In this document: in pieces, positions 1 to 7,761 of the stretch
Position numbering within the stretch: position 1 is the stretch's first letter
Layout of the letters: every line of letters starts with the position of its first letter
Origin: Thiomargarita sp.
Lineage (GTDB): Bacteria; Pseudomonadota; Gammaproteobacteria; Beggiatoales; Beggiatoaceae
NCBI GenBank assembly: GCA_030635005.1
Contig: DAOVZS010000016.1
Location: 1-19,507 of the forward strand
Length of the DNA stretch: 19,507 bases
Reading direction: 5' to 3'
Notes under the pieces: model-generated
Database searches by the model: none
The model's input: only the letters and a program-made list of their open reading frames with translations
What the model was told of the DNA's origin: nothing
Program-made: the position numbers and the translations under genes

Positions 1-2178
1 ATCAGCACCTAATATCGCATCAAGAAATGGTTTTTGACCAATAATACCAGACACATTAACACCCACAATCATCGTACTGATATCATCGTCTGTCGTTTCC
101 GTATCATTATTGGTTGCGATATAAGCAATTTTGTTTGTAACAGCAGTTTGATTGCTGGTATCTTGTCCAGGACCTGCAATTACTATTAGGCAATTTGACC
201 CTGACATGGCACAAGAAGTGGAGTTGGCGGAGGCGATGAGTGTGGGATCGAAGTTGCATCCATATTCTTCATCATAGATAGAATCATTATGATGTGACAA
301 ATGTGTTTTTAAAGCATTGACACTAATGTTAATGGCTTGAACATTCGCAGTATTTCCAGGGGGATAATGACAAATGTCGATTTTTTTAGCGTCTGTAGGA
401 ATCGTATAACCCTGTAAGCATTCACCTGGTAATGCATCTGCATATGTCGCATCATTTGCCAAAGTATTAAGCGTGATGTCAGCTGTTGTAGGGGTGCCAT
501 TGTTATCATAGCAAACAGTGATGGTTTCAGTACTTTCCCTTTCATCACCATTACAACTGTATATGGGACTGTTTGTAATTTCTTCACTATCACATGATTC
601 GGATTTAGAATTGGCAGCATCACCACAACTTCCAGCGGTATCCCCGTCATGATGTCCTAAATGAGTAGCTGCAGCACTTCCTGATACGATAATCGTGTGT
701 GCATTCTCTGGATTACCGGGGGGGACATGACAAATTTCTGTCTTATTACCTTCTCCACTTTCAAGTACTTCATGACACTCGTCAGGAGTAGAAGATAAGG
801 TGCCTGAAATATAGGTATCAGGATGACTGACAAAGTAAAACGGATTATCGTGGCGTGTTAAGCCATTAATCACCGCTTCACCTAAAAAGTAATTTGCTGC
901 TTCTGTAATGCCTTCAAGAAGCGGTGCAGTACTGCCTGCTGGCACAGATAAATATGAAATCGCTTTTTCTACAGGAGAGAGTATAGATGTTCGTCTGGTA
1001 TAACTACAATCTGTGACCCCTGCTGGCAAACTATATTCAATCGTCAATACAGGTGCTGAACCTGTACTAATTTTATATTGAGTATTGGTTGAATCAACAA
1101 GAAAAGCAATGTTTTCTCCGCAATTCCAAGTAGAAAGATTGGTCATTGCTTGTACGACATCATTAATAGGCGCTTGATATGTATAATCTATTGCCCAAGC
1201 TGTGGTGCTCCAATTCTCATTAGCGGTGAGTGTTGTACTGCTAAAAACATCTGTAATATCAAAACCAGTGCTATTTGTCGCTGTATCAGCAGCAATAGTA
1301 ATCACTCCACTTGCTGCAGCTTCAACACTTATAAATTCAATAAAAGCATTTTCGATAATAGCACCCGGTGGGACGTCTAAATCAGTAAAATGCAAGCCTA
1401 TTTCTGAACTAATTTCCAATGTTGCAGGACAGTCTGGTCCATTTATCTCAAATTCTACTGTTTTTTGACTCGAAGTTTCAGCAGTCATTGATACCATTGT
1501 TACGTCATACGTATCATCAAGTGTAAAAGTAACCACAATATCAGTACCAGAGGTACCAATACTTGAGACGTTACCGTTACAAGTATTTAATGTTAAACTA
1601 GCAAGAGAGTGACTACCACTACTGTTAGAACTTGTATAGGTCCAAGTATCACCACTATGAGTTAGCGTAATGGTACCTGCGTATGCAATAGAATTAGCAT
1701 TTTGCATAACAGTAATTGCTGCCGTATCAGTAGCTGCTGTATTAGTAGTACTGGTAGTCGTCGCAGCAGAAACAATATCATCTTCATCAATACCCACTGA
1801 AATAGTTCTGGTATCCCCTTCTACTGTTACCGCGGTGTCAACTTGTGTAAACGGAAACAGTATCGGTGTATTTGCGGTATAACTGCCATCTTTTGTAAAA
1901 CGTCCAATGGCTATTGAGACATTATCTTGATCCAGTGCAATACGTTCTATCGCTGTTAATAAACCTTCTTTGACCATATCTAGGCGTGACGGTGTGCTGC
2001 TATCACTACTCGCTTGTTCCATTAAAGCAGAATTGTCTATCATAAATAAGATATTAGTATTGTCAGCCTGACTACCGCTGTCTAAATACTGATCAATTTC
2101 ATTGGCAAATGTGGGCGAGGCTAAACCTGCCGTCATTCCAATCATGCTAGATAGGCATAATGTGCGTAAATGTCTCAT
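1..2178 (-). CDS. pilY1: PilY1-like type IV pilus tip adhesin/assembly protein, N-terminal part (truncated by window edge)
   Basis: My own reading of the minus strand gives one open frame from an ATG at 2178 to the window edge, 726 codons with no stop. A strong Shine-Dalgarno (AAGGAGG, complement of 2184-2190) sits 5 nt upstream. Residues 1-25 look like a Sec signal peptide ending in PTFA. A von Willebrand A-like start follows at about residue 43 (NILFMIDNSALME). Residues 258-384 resemble a secreted beta-sandwich module (signatures IGLHF, PPGAII, WSTTAW, APVLTIEY). Two Cys-His/PPGN repeats lie at about 479-519 and 597-642. PilY1 proteins sit at the pilus tip or outer surface, carry an N-terminal vWA domain, and regulate pilus extension and adhesion; the C-terminal beta-propeller expected of the family would lie outside the window. 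The name rests mainly on position after pilX and on the vWA-like start; the middle is atypical. Confidence 0.82.
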   Translation of the reverse strand, partial: MRHLRTLCLSSMIGMTAGLASPTFANEIDQYLDSGSQADNTNILFMIDNSALMEQASSDSSTPSRLDMVKEGLLTAIERIALDQDNVSIAIGRFTKDGSYTANTPILFPFTQVDTAVTVEGDTRTISVGIDEDDIVSAATTTSTTNTAATDTAAITVMQNANSIAYAGTITLTHSGDTWTYTSSNSSGSHSLASLTLNTCNGNVSSIGTSGTDIVVTFTLDDTYDVTMVSMTAETSSQKTVEFEINGPDCPATLEISSEIGLHFTDLDVPPGAIIENAFIEFISVEAAASGVITIAADTATNSTGFDITDVFSSTTLTANENWSTTAWAIDYTYQAPINDVVQAMTNLSTWNCGENIAFLVDSTNTQYKISTGSAPVLTIEYSLPAGVTDCSYTRRTSILSPVEKAISYLSVPAGSTAPLLEGITEAANYFLGEAVINGLTRHDNPFYFVSHPDTYISGTLSSTPDECHEVLESGEGNKTEICHVPPGNPENAHTIIVSGSAAATHLGHHDGDTAGSCGDAANSKSESCDSEEITNSPIYSCNGDERESTETITVCYDNNGTPTTADITLNTLANDATYADALPGECLQGYTIPTDAKKIDICHYPPGNTANVQAINISVNALKTHLSHHNDSIYDEEYGCNFDPTLIASANSTSCAMSGSNCLIVIAGPGQDTSNQTAVTNKIAYIATNNDTETTDDDISTMIVGVNVSGIIGQKPFLDAILGAD

Positions 2179-2208
2179 AAATTCCTCCTTTTTCTAAAAT
2201 AATTTGAT

Positions 2209-2238
2209 ATATATGTCTGTATAAAAGTATACATATAT
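2209..2238 (-). other. AT-rich inverted repeat between pilX and pilY1
   Basis: Arms ATATATGT (2209-2216) and ACATATAT (2231-2238) can pair as an 8-bp hairpin around a 14-nt loop, just upstream of the pilY1 ribosome binding site. It has no T-tract in the transcribed direction that would make it a terminator. A processing or attenuation role is only a possibility, and AT-rich DNA yields such repeats by chance. Confidence 0.3.
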
Positions 2239-2265
2239 TAAATGCTCCTTTATGATGATAAAAAA

Positions 2266-2799
2266 TTAGTCTACCTTCATCGTTTGAACCAACTTAGCTT
2301 CGGCATAATCAGTCCCACCAATAGCTCCACTGCGTCCAATACTTTCTATAATGAGATGTCTATTACCTATAGAATCTTCTTCTGTTAATCTCGTGGTAAT
2401 AATTGCATGTGCAACCACTCTAGCATTCAGTGTAATAGTAAGCATATTTACAATGGTTCTGTCTGGCACATTATCTACGGGATCACATCTTTGGATAATG
2501 CGTGAATCGGTATCATCCCAACCAAACACATATCTTTTAATATGACTAATATCGGTGAAAGTTAAAGTAGTTAAAGAAATTCCACTAAAACTTCGAGTGG
2601 CTTGATTAATCGCCGTTTCAGCAGCTTGAAATGCTAAATTATAATCCTTAGTCGTTTTAACAACCTGCATTTCGGAACGTGTTAAATCCATAGCACTCAT
2701 ACCTAACAAAGTTAGGATAAGCAACAATATGAGAGATAATAGTAATATCGCACCTTTCTCTTGATGAGAAGACCGTTTCAACGTTTTAAGTTTATTCAT
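2266..2799 (-). CDS. pilX: Type IV pilus minor pilin PilX-like
   Basis: 177 residues with a prepilin-type N-terminus: a basic leader ending in QEKG at about residue 16, then the hydrophobic helix AILLLSLILLLILTLLG and the PilX-typical SAMDLTRSEMQ. The residue at +5 after the cleavage site is Leu, not the Glu of most pilins, as I remember for several PilX/GspK-like tip pilins. Minor pilins prime pilus assembly in the inner membrane and sit near the fibre tip with PilY1. The gene lies 44 nt after pilW and 87 nt before pilY1, the canonical order. I see no clear Shine-Dalgarno before the ATG at 2799, so translation may depend on the upstream gene. The C-terminal half is poorly conserved; the family call rests on the N-terminus and the neighbours. 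Confidence 0.85.
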   Translation of the reverse strand: MNKLKTLKRSSHQEKGAILLLSLILLLILTLLGMSAMDLTRSEMQVVKTTKDYNLAFQAAETAINQATRSFSGISLTTLTFTDISHIKRYVFGWDDTDSRIIQRCDPVDNVPDRTIVNMLTITLNARVVAHAIITTRLTEEDSIGNRHLIIESIGRSGAIGGTDYAEAKLVQTMKVD

Positions 2800-2843
2800 A
2801 ATGGATCATATCAAATTAGTTGTATATGGTAATCTGTCACATA

Positions 2844-3950
2844 TTATATACATGGATCATTGTATATATTATTTCTCACGCCTACTACCGTTGTAAATAA
2901 ACGATGTCGATAAGCCTTTTCAATATCAAGGTTATCAGTGCTTAAATCATATGTATTTTTATTCCAAGAGGTATCGCTTGCGTTAAGATCAGGATCTAAA
3001 AAAAAACTTTTTCCAGACACCGCTTTAAAATTCCATCGTGGCTCAGGTGTACGCATTAATAAGGTAACTCGTACACTCATCACAGAACTGGCACCTGCTG
3101 TGGGTTTATCATAACGATTAGGAATCAAATCAACACGAGGACTAGGAGGAGGACAAATAAGAGGATCAGTATTTATACCATAACGTATCTGCATATTCAT
3201 CACACCTTTAATGAATAATTCTTTTATGCCCGTGCTATTACAAAAAGTGCTGATATTAGCAGGTGTATCATAACACCGATATAATGCCATTTCACCGTCT
3301 GGAGTCGCTTCTACCCTATAAGCTGCTGACAAATCACCCATATACACATCGACTGGCTCTCGATATTTGATATCTGCAGAGGTCATTGTGTTATCAAACG
3401 GGAGTGTAAATTCGACTTCGGGTTTTGCATTAGGATTAGCAGCAGTCGTAGTCGTAGGAATATAAGGACTTCCTGATGCAACCGTATAAGTCATTGTCGA
3501 ACTACAATCATGAATCGTCACAGTATCCCCAGCTTTAGGCCAAACACTACTGTTTTCTAATACCACAATATCCTTGTCAGCACTAAAATCTGTGGCGTCT
3601 TCATCAATAATAAAACGATGATGTACAATAGAATTGATCACTAAGGTATCACTGGCGGGATACGTATGACCATTAATCACCAGAGGAGTTGTCCCATCCG
3701 TCGTGCCTTGAAATTCGGTGACAGCATTGGTCGCATTACATCCTGCATAGCCTGCCATACGTATTTCACGTGTCATTTCATCCATTAGCATGCGTGCATT
3801 ATTCTGCATTTTCACCATTTGACTTTGTAAATCATACGTATTTTTGGTACTGATGAACATTTGCATCGCACCCGCCATTAAAATAGAACTGATGAGTACG
3901 GTGACCATGATTTCAATAAGGGTAAAACCCAGTTGTTTTGAATATCTCAT
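2844..3950 (-). CDS. pilW: Type IV pilus minor pilin PilW
   Basis: 368 residues from the ATG at 3950, which overlaps the pilV stop as ATGA. A start 19 codons further upstream is open but gives an implausible leader; the start used here gives MRYSKQLG followed by FTLIEIMV, a textbook class III prepilin site with Gly at -1 and Glu at +5. The hydrophobic helix is followed by the PilW-typical stretch MLMDEMTREIRMAGYAGC at about residues 55-72. The long C-terminal globular part holds scattered cysteines, and DPCI precedes the stop. PilW is a minor pilin that works with PilV, PilX and PilY1 to initiate the pilus. The ATGA overlap implies translational coupling to pilV. Confidence 0.9.
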   Translation of the reverse strand: MRYSKQLGFTLIEIMVTVLISSILMAGAMQMFISTKNTYDLQSQMVKMQNNARMLMDEMTREIRMAGYAGCNATNAVTEFQGTTDGTTPLVINGHTYPASDTLVINSIVHHRFIIDEDATDFSADKDIVVLENSSVWPKAGDTVTIHDCSSTMTYTVASGSPYIPTTTTAANPNAKPEVEFTLPFDNTMTSADIKYREPVDVYMGDLSAAYRVEATPDGEMALYRCYDTPANISTFCNSTGIKELFIKGVMNMQIRYGINTDPLICPPPSPRVDLIPNRYDKPTAGASSVMSVRVTLLMRTPEPRWNFKAVSGKSFFLDPDLNASDTSWNKNTYDLSTDNLDIEKAYRHRLFTTVVGVRNNIYNDPCI

Positions 3951-4396
3951 GGTTGAAATTTCCATTCTTGTACGTCTTGCGTACCTGATTCTGTTAAGCT
4001 TTGCCATTGGATTATAATTGTATATTCAGAAAGCGTAGAATTCCAACTCACTTGTACACTGGCTCTCAGTAAATTATCTTGCACCTGTTCTTCCCATTTG
4101 ATGAGATCATAATCTGCTAATTCTGCAGGAGTACACGTACCTGCATCACAATCGACATAACTGCTGGGCCATGTCGTCGGAGCATAATTACCTGTTCCCG
4201 CTTCGAGTATATTAACACGCATTCTATCCATGATGTCATAAGCCAGAAAAGTGGCTTGTGTTCGTAAATAGGAGGATTGATTATATTGTTGCCCTTTAAT
4301 TTGTAAGCCTGCAATTCCCAATAAACCAATGGATAAAATAAGCATGGCAATCAAGACTTCTAATAGAGAAAACCCTGCTTCTTGTTTTCGCAACAT
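3947..4396 (-). CDS. pilV: Type IV pilus minor pilin PilV
   Basis: 149 residues from the ATG at 4396, giving leader MLRKQEAG and mature start FSLLEVLIAMLILSIGLLG, with Gly at -1 and Glu at +5. The frame is open to an earlier ATG at 4447, which would add 17 residues and overlap fimT; that ATG has a GGAG-like element directly touching it, too close to serve, so I prefer 4396, where AAGGG lies about 13 nt upstream. PilV-typical features are the SIGLLGIAGLQ helix and the following YLRTQATFLAYDIMDRMR segment. The gene follows fimT by 22 nt and overlaps pilW by 4 nt, so the three are one transcription unit. Role: inner-membrane minor pilin in the initiation complex. Confidence 0.88.
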   Translation of the reverse strand: MLRKQEAGFSLLEVLIAMLILSIGLLGIAGLQIKGQQYNQSSYLRTQATFLAYDIMDRMRVNILEAGTGNYAPTTWPSSYVDCDAGTCTPAELADYDLIKWEEQVQDNLLRASVQVSWNSTLSEYTIIIQWQSLTESGTQDVQEWKFQP

Positions 4397-4418
4397 GTTT
4401 GTTAGTCCCTTTTTATGT

Positions 4419-4946
4419 TCAATTGCATGTCCCAAGGCATATGCCATCTCCTAAAGTACACCGTACGGTTGAAATTGTGCCCATATTGTCAATGATGAGT
4501 TTTCGTCCATCAGAGGTTTTGTTACTGCAAATCGAAAATGCATAACTTTGTCGCACTCTGCCACGTGATAAATAAACTACGGGCACTGCAACACTTAGAA
4601 TATTGCCACTTGCATCCAGTTGTTTAATCGTGACATTATCATTCTGATATTCAAAACTCTTAATGATTCTGATTGTGATTGGGCTTGTCGTCATAATCTT
4701 GTGTTCTACTTCCCAACCATCACTCCATCCACTTGTTGCAGGTTGAAGTTGTAAAGAGGCATTGGCTTTTGTCATCGCAGTATTTTTTAAAAAATTAAGC
4801 GTTCCCACCAAATCATTGGTTTTTGCGGTCATTTTATTACTGATCAGCATATCTTGTATGCCGGGTATGACAGAAGTGGCTAAAATACCTACAATCACTA
4901 AAACAACCATTATTTCTATTATGGTAAATCCATCTTGTGTCTTCAT
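4419..4946 (-). CDS. fimT: Type IV pilus minor pilin FimT/GspH-like
   Basis: 175 residues, leader MKTQDG then FTIIEIMVVLVIVGILA, a short class III signal with Glu at +5. The GspH/FimT pattern continues with a small periplasmic domain ending in beta strands, including SRGRVRQSYAFSIC at about residues 127-140. FimT proteins are minor pilins; in Legionella a C-terminal GRxR motif has been tied to DNA binding during natural transformation. Here the only GRVR is at 129-132, and the last strand reads GTISTVR. The gene heads the minor-pilin operon and is divergent from metK across a 184-nt gap. I could not pick a convincing promoter for the pilus direction in that gap. Shine-Dalgarno is weak (GAG 5 nt upstream of ATG). 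Confidence 0.85.
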   Translation of the reverse strand: MKTQDGFTIIEIMVVLVIVGILATSVIPGIQDMLISNKMTAKTNDLVGTLNFLKNTAMTKANASLQLQPATSGWSDGWEVEHKIMTTSPITIRIIKSFEYQNDNVTIKQLDASGNILSVAVPVVYLSRGRVRQSYAFSICSNKTSDGRKLIIDNMGTISTVRCTLGDGICLGTCN

Positions 4947-5084
4947 AACTACTCAAAAAATATTAAAATTTTGTATTTAAATATGGTGATGATACGCTAT
5001 TTTTTCATTTAGAAATCAGATAAACGGTTGTTTTTTTATGATGAATGGTTTTTTTTAGGGACATCTATTTTTTTATATCCTTTA

Positions 5085-5093
5085 TGTTAAAAT
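5085..5093 (+). promoter_or_regulatory. Putative extended -10 promoter of metK
   Basis: TGTTAAAAT at 5085-5093 fits an extended -10 (TGnTAnAAT-like), 37 nt before the metK ATG, with no good -35 upstream. The rest of the 4947-5130 intergenic region is AT-rich and shows no riboswitch-like structure I can recognise. Confidence 0.4.
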
Positions 5094-5130
5094 ACGCCAT
5101 AATTTATTAACATATCAGAAAGAGCGTTTT

Positions 5131-6291
5131 ATGTCTAAAAGCTTACTTTTTACATCAGAATCGGTCTCTGAAGGACATCCTGATAAAATGGCAGATCAAG
5201 TGTCTGATGCTATTTTAGATGCATTATTAACACAAGATGCTAATGCACGGGTTGCTTGTGAAACCATGCTTAAAACAGGTATGGTGATTGTTGCAGGTGA
5301 GATTTCAACGCATGCCCATATTGAAGTTGAGAAGATAGTACGTGATACGGTGAAAAAAATTGGCTATAACAGTTCGGAGGTGGGTTTTGATTGGGAAACC
5401 TGCTCTGTATTGTCAGCACTGGGTCAACAATCTGCTGATATTGCCATAGGTGTGGATGCATCTGATAATCATGAACAAGGCGCAGGTGATCAAGGTTTAA
5501 TGTTTGGTTATGCGACTAATGAAACAGATGTTTTAATGCCCGCCCCTATTACGTATGCACACCGTTTAATGAAACGTCATGCTGAGTTACGTCATAATGG
5601 TACGTTGCCTTGGTTACGTCCTGATGCGAAAAGTCAAGTCACTTTTCGCTATACTGATGGAAAACCAGTGGGTATTGATGCAGTCGTGATTTCTACACAA
5701 CATGCGCCTGATATTCAATTGAAAGACTTACAAGAAGCCGTGAGAGAGGAAATCATTAAACCTGTCTTACCCGCTGAATGGTTTGATAACAAGACACGTC
5801 TGTATATTAATCCCACAGGTCGTTTTGTCATTGGAGGTCCTATGGGCGATTGTGGTTTAACAGGACGTAAAATTATTGTAGATACCTATGGCGGCATGGC
5901 GCGACATGGTGGCGGTGCATTTTCAGGTAAAGATCCGTCTAAAGTCGATCGTTCAGCCGCGTATGCCGCACGATATGTCGCCAAAAACATTGTTGCCGCA
6001 GGGTTAGCATCCCGTTGTGAAATCCAAGTATCTTACGCTATTGGCGTGGCTGAACCCACCTCCATTTTGGTAGAAACCTTTGGAACGGGCATTATTGATG
6101 AAGATCGTTTAACACAACTGGTACGTGAACATTTTGATTTACGTCCACGTGGTTTGGTTAAAATGTTAGATTTATTACGCCCAATTTATGCTGAGACGGC
6201 AGCTTATGGACATTTTGGACGTGAAGAACCACAGTTTACTTGGGAACGTACTGATAAAGCCGAAATTTTACGTCAAGCAGCTGGCGTATAA
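5131..6291 (+). CDS. metK: S-adenosylmethionine synthase MetK
   Basis: 386 residues, full length for the family. It condenses ATP and methionine to S-adenosylmethionine in the cytoplasm. Visible signatures: GHPDKMADQ at 15-23 (His and Asp/Lys of the active site), the loop GAGDQGLMFGYATNE near residue 116, and GGAFSGKDPSKVDRSAAY at about 260-277, the second MAT signature. The start ATG at 5131 gives the usual MSKSLLFTSESVSEGHPDK N-terminus; AGAAAGAG about 10 nt upstream is the likely ribosome binding site. ahcY, which removes the by-product of SAM-dependent methylation, follows 119 nt later on the same strand, and the SAM user ubiG is further down. Confidence 0.98.
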   Translation: MSKSLLFTSESVSEGHPDKMADQVSDAILDALLTQDANARVACETMLKTGMVIVAGEISTHAHIEVEKIVRDTVKKIGYNSSEVGFDWETCSVLSALGQQSADIAIGVDASDNHEQGAGDQGLMFGYATNETDVLMPAPITYAHRLMKRHAELRHNGTLPWLRPDAKSQVTFRYTDGKPVGIDAVVISTQHAPDIQLKDLQEAVREEIIKPVLPAEWFDNKTRLYINPTGRFVIGGPMGDCGLTGRKIIVDTYGGMARHGGGAFSGKDPSKVDRSAAYAARYVAKNIVAAGLASRCEIQVSYAIGVAEPTSILVETFGTGIIDEDRLTQLVREHFDLRPRGLVKMLDLLRPIYAETAAYGHFGREEPQFTWERTDKAEILRQAAGV

Positions 6292-6297
6292 TAAATA

Positions 6298-6345
6298 CAA
6301 GCCCTGAAAGGGCGATATATATCAGCCTGGGGCAACGCCCTAGGT
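6298..6345 (+). repeat. Dispersed two-hairpin repeat, copy 1
   Basis: This 48-nt unit has two palindromes: GCCCTGAAAGGGC (5-bp stem, 3-nt loop) and CCTGGGGCAACGCCCTAGG (8-bp stem with one G-U, AAC loop), joined by the self-complementary GATATATATC. It is 47/48 identical to the reverse complement of 9038-9085. From memory, similar GCCCTGAAAGGGCG units are widely dispersed in several bacterial phyla; no transposase is present here. Confidence 0.9.
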
Positions 6346-6348
6346 AAC

Positions 6349-6385
6349 GCGATATATATATCAAGCCTGGGGCAACGCCCTAGGT
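6349..6385 (+). repeat. Dispersed repeat, shortened tandem copy 2
   Basis: A direct duplication of the 3' part of copy 1. It keeps the GATATATATATC linker (with two extra bases) and the CCTGGGGCAACGCCCTAGG hairpin, plus one extra A, but has lost the first hairpin. It ends 25 nt before the ahcY start, so this hairpin would lie in the ahcY leader close to the AAGGAG ribosome binding site. Confidence 0.85.
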
Positions 6386-6410
6386 GTTTATTTAATATTA
6401 AGGAGACAAC

Positions 6411-7724
6411 ATGAGTGCCCAACCTATTGTAAATATAACCCCTGATTATAAAGTTGCAGATATGAGTCTTGCAACATGGGGACATAAGGAAATTGCGATT
6501 GCGGAAACTGAAATGCCTGGGTTGATGCAACTGCGTATTGAATATGGTGATGATAAGCCTTTAAAAGGGGCACGTATTGCAGGTTGTTTGCATATGACGA
6601 TACAAACAGCGGTGCTAATTGAAACTTTAATCGCTTTAGGTGCAGAAGTTCGCTGGTCTTCCTGTAATATTTTTTCAACGCAAGATCATGCAGCAGCAGC
6701 CATGGCGGATCAAAATATTCCAATATTTGCTTGGAAAGGTGAATCAGAAGAGGAATTTTGGTGGTGTATTCAACAAAGTATTTTTGGACCAGAAGGCTGG
6801 CGTCCTAATTTGATTTTAGATGATGGCGGTGATTTAACCCAAATCATGCATGAAAAATACCCAGAACTTTTAGCGGATGTTAAGGGGATTTCTGAAGAAA
6901 CCACCACGGGTGTTCATCGCCTTTATGAAATGATGACATCAGGAACATTATTAACCCCTGCGATTAATGTGAATGATTCAGTCACTAAATCCAAATTTGA
7001 CAATTTATATGGCTGCCGAGAATCCTTAATGGATGGGATTAAGCGGGCGACAGATGTCATGATCGCAGCTAAAGTCTGTGTGGTCTTGGGTTACGGTGAT
7101 GTGGGTAAAGGCTGTGCACAAGCGTTTCGGGGATTAGGGGCAACAGTATTTGTCACCGAAATTGATCCGATTTGTGCCTTGCAAGCTGCAATGGAAGGTT
7201 ATCGCGTGATCACGATGGAAGAAGCAGCGCCACAAGCTGATATTATTGTCACCAGCACGGGTAATGTCCATGTCGTCACCCATGAACACATGAAACAAAT
7301 GAAGGATCAAGCTATATTATGTAATATTGGGCATTTTGATTCTGAAATTGATGTGGCGTCATTACGTCAATATGAATGGGATAATATTAAGCCACAAGTA
7401 GATCATATTATTTTTCCCAATGGAAAACGATTGATTTTGCTTGCAGAAGGACGTTTAGTCAATTTAGGTTGTGCCACAGGGCATCCCAGTTTTGTCATGT
7501 CTAATTCCTTTACCAATCAAGTGCTGGCACAAATTGAGTTGTGGTTGAACACTGACAATTATGAAAAGAAAGTCTATGTGCTCCCTAAACATCTTGATGA
7601 AAAAGTTGCCCGTATGCACTTGAAACGCATTGGCGCACATTTAACGACCTTAACTGCTGAACAATCTAAATATCTAAATCTGCATATTGACGGTCCTTAT
7701 AAACCTGAACATTATCGGTATTAA
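6411..7724 (+). CDS. ahcY: Adenosylhomocysteinase (S-adenosylhomocysteine hydrolase)
   Basis: 437 residues. It splits S-adenosylhomocysteine into homocysteine and adenosine, using bound NAD, and so relieves product inhibition of methyltransferases. Seen: KVADMSLATWGHKEI near the N-terminus, GCLHMTIQTAVLIETL, the SCNIFSTQDHAAAAM substrate segment, the NAD-binding GYGDVGKG at 227-234, ILCNIGHFDSEID, and the C-terminal HYRY. The length is on the short side for bacteria, many of which carry an extra insert of about 40 residues. A strong Shine-Dalgarno, AAGGAG, lies 5-6 nt before the ATG. The upstream gap from metK is filled with hairpin repeats. The neighbours form a SAM cycle with metK. Confidence 0.98.
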   Translation: MSAQPIVNITPDYKVADMSLATWGHKEIAIAETEMPGLMQLRIEYGDDKPLKGARIAGCLHMTIQTAVLIETLIALGAEVRWSSCNIFSTQDHAAAAMADQNIPIFAWKGESEEEFWWCIQQSIFGPEGWRPNLILDDGGDLTQIMHEKYPELLADVKGISEETTTGVHRLYEMMTSGTLLTPAINVNDSVTKSKFDNLYGCRESLMDGIKRATDVMIAAKVCVVLGYGDVGKGCAQAFRGLGATVFVTEIDPICALQAAMEGYRVITMEEAAPQADIIVTSTGNVHVVTHEHMKQMKDQAILCNIGHFDSEIDVASLRQYEWDNIKPQVDHIIFPNGKRLILLAEGRLVNLGCATGHPSFVMSNSFTNQVLAQIELWLNTDNYEKKVYVLPKHLDEKVARMHLKRIGAHLTTLTAEQSKYLNLHIDGPYKPEHYRY

Positions 7725-7731
7725 CTCTTTT

Positions 7732-7761
7732 GTTCCCCCTATGTGTTTCCCTTAGGGGAAC
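7732..7761 (+). other. Hairpin between ahcY and rapZ
   Basis: GTTCCCCCTA (7732-7741) pairs with TAGGGGAAC (7753-7761), a 9-bp stem with one bulged C and an 11-nt loop, 7 nt after the ahcY stop. There is no T-tract after it, so it is not a standard intrinsic terminator; mRNA 3'-end protection or partial attenuation before rapZ is possible. The overlapping and adjacent AACCTAGGGCG (7759-7769) matches 11 nt of the dispersed repeat. Confidence 0.5.

Noticed and set aside
309..650. Minus-strand 113-residue frame inside the pilY1-like gene
   Set aside because: It is in a different frame from the long gene, has unusual composition and no family resemblance.
1150..1882. Plus-strand open frames opposite the pilY1-like gene
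   Set aside because: They are low-complexity shadows of the Ser/Thr/Ala-rich minus-strand frame, with no ribosome binding sites or recognisable domains; the 726-codon minus frame explains the region.
4397..4447. Upstream in-frame start for pilV
   Set aside because: It would put 17 extra residues before the prepilin leader and overlap fimT; the shorter start gives a standard leader.
4947..5130. SAM riboswitch before metK
   Set aside because: No stem or junction pattern of a SAM-binding RNA is visible, and the region is simple AT-rich sequence.
6298..6385. CRISPR-like array
   Set aside because: The tandem units have almost no spacer between them, the copies differ in length, and a further copy lies inverted elsewhere; this is a hairpin repeat family.
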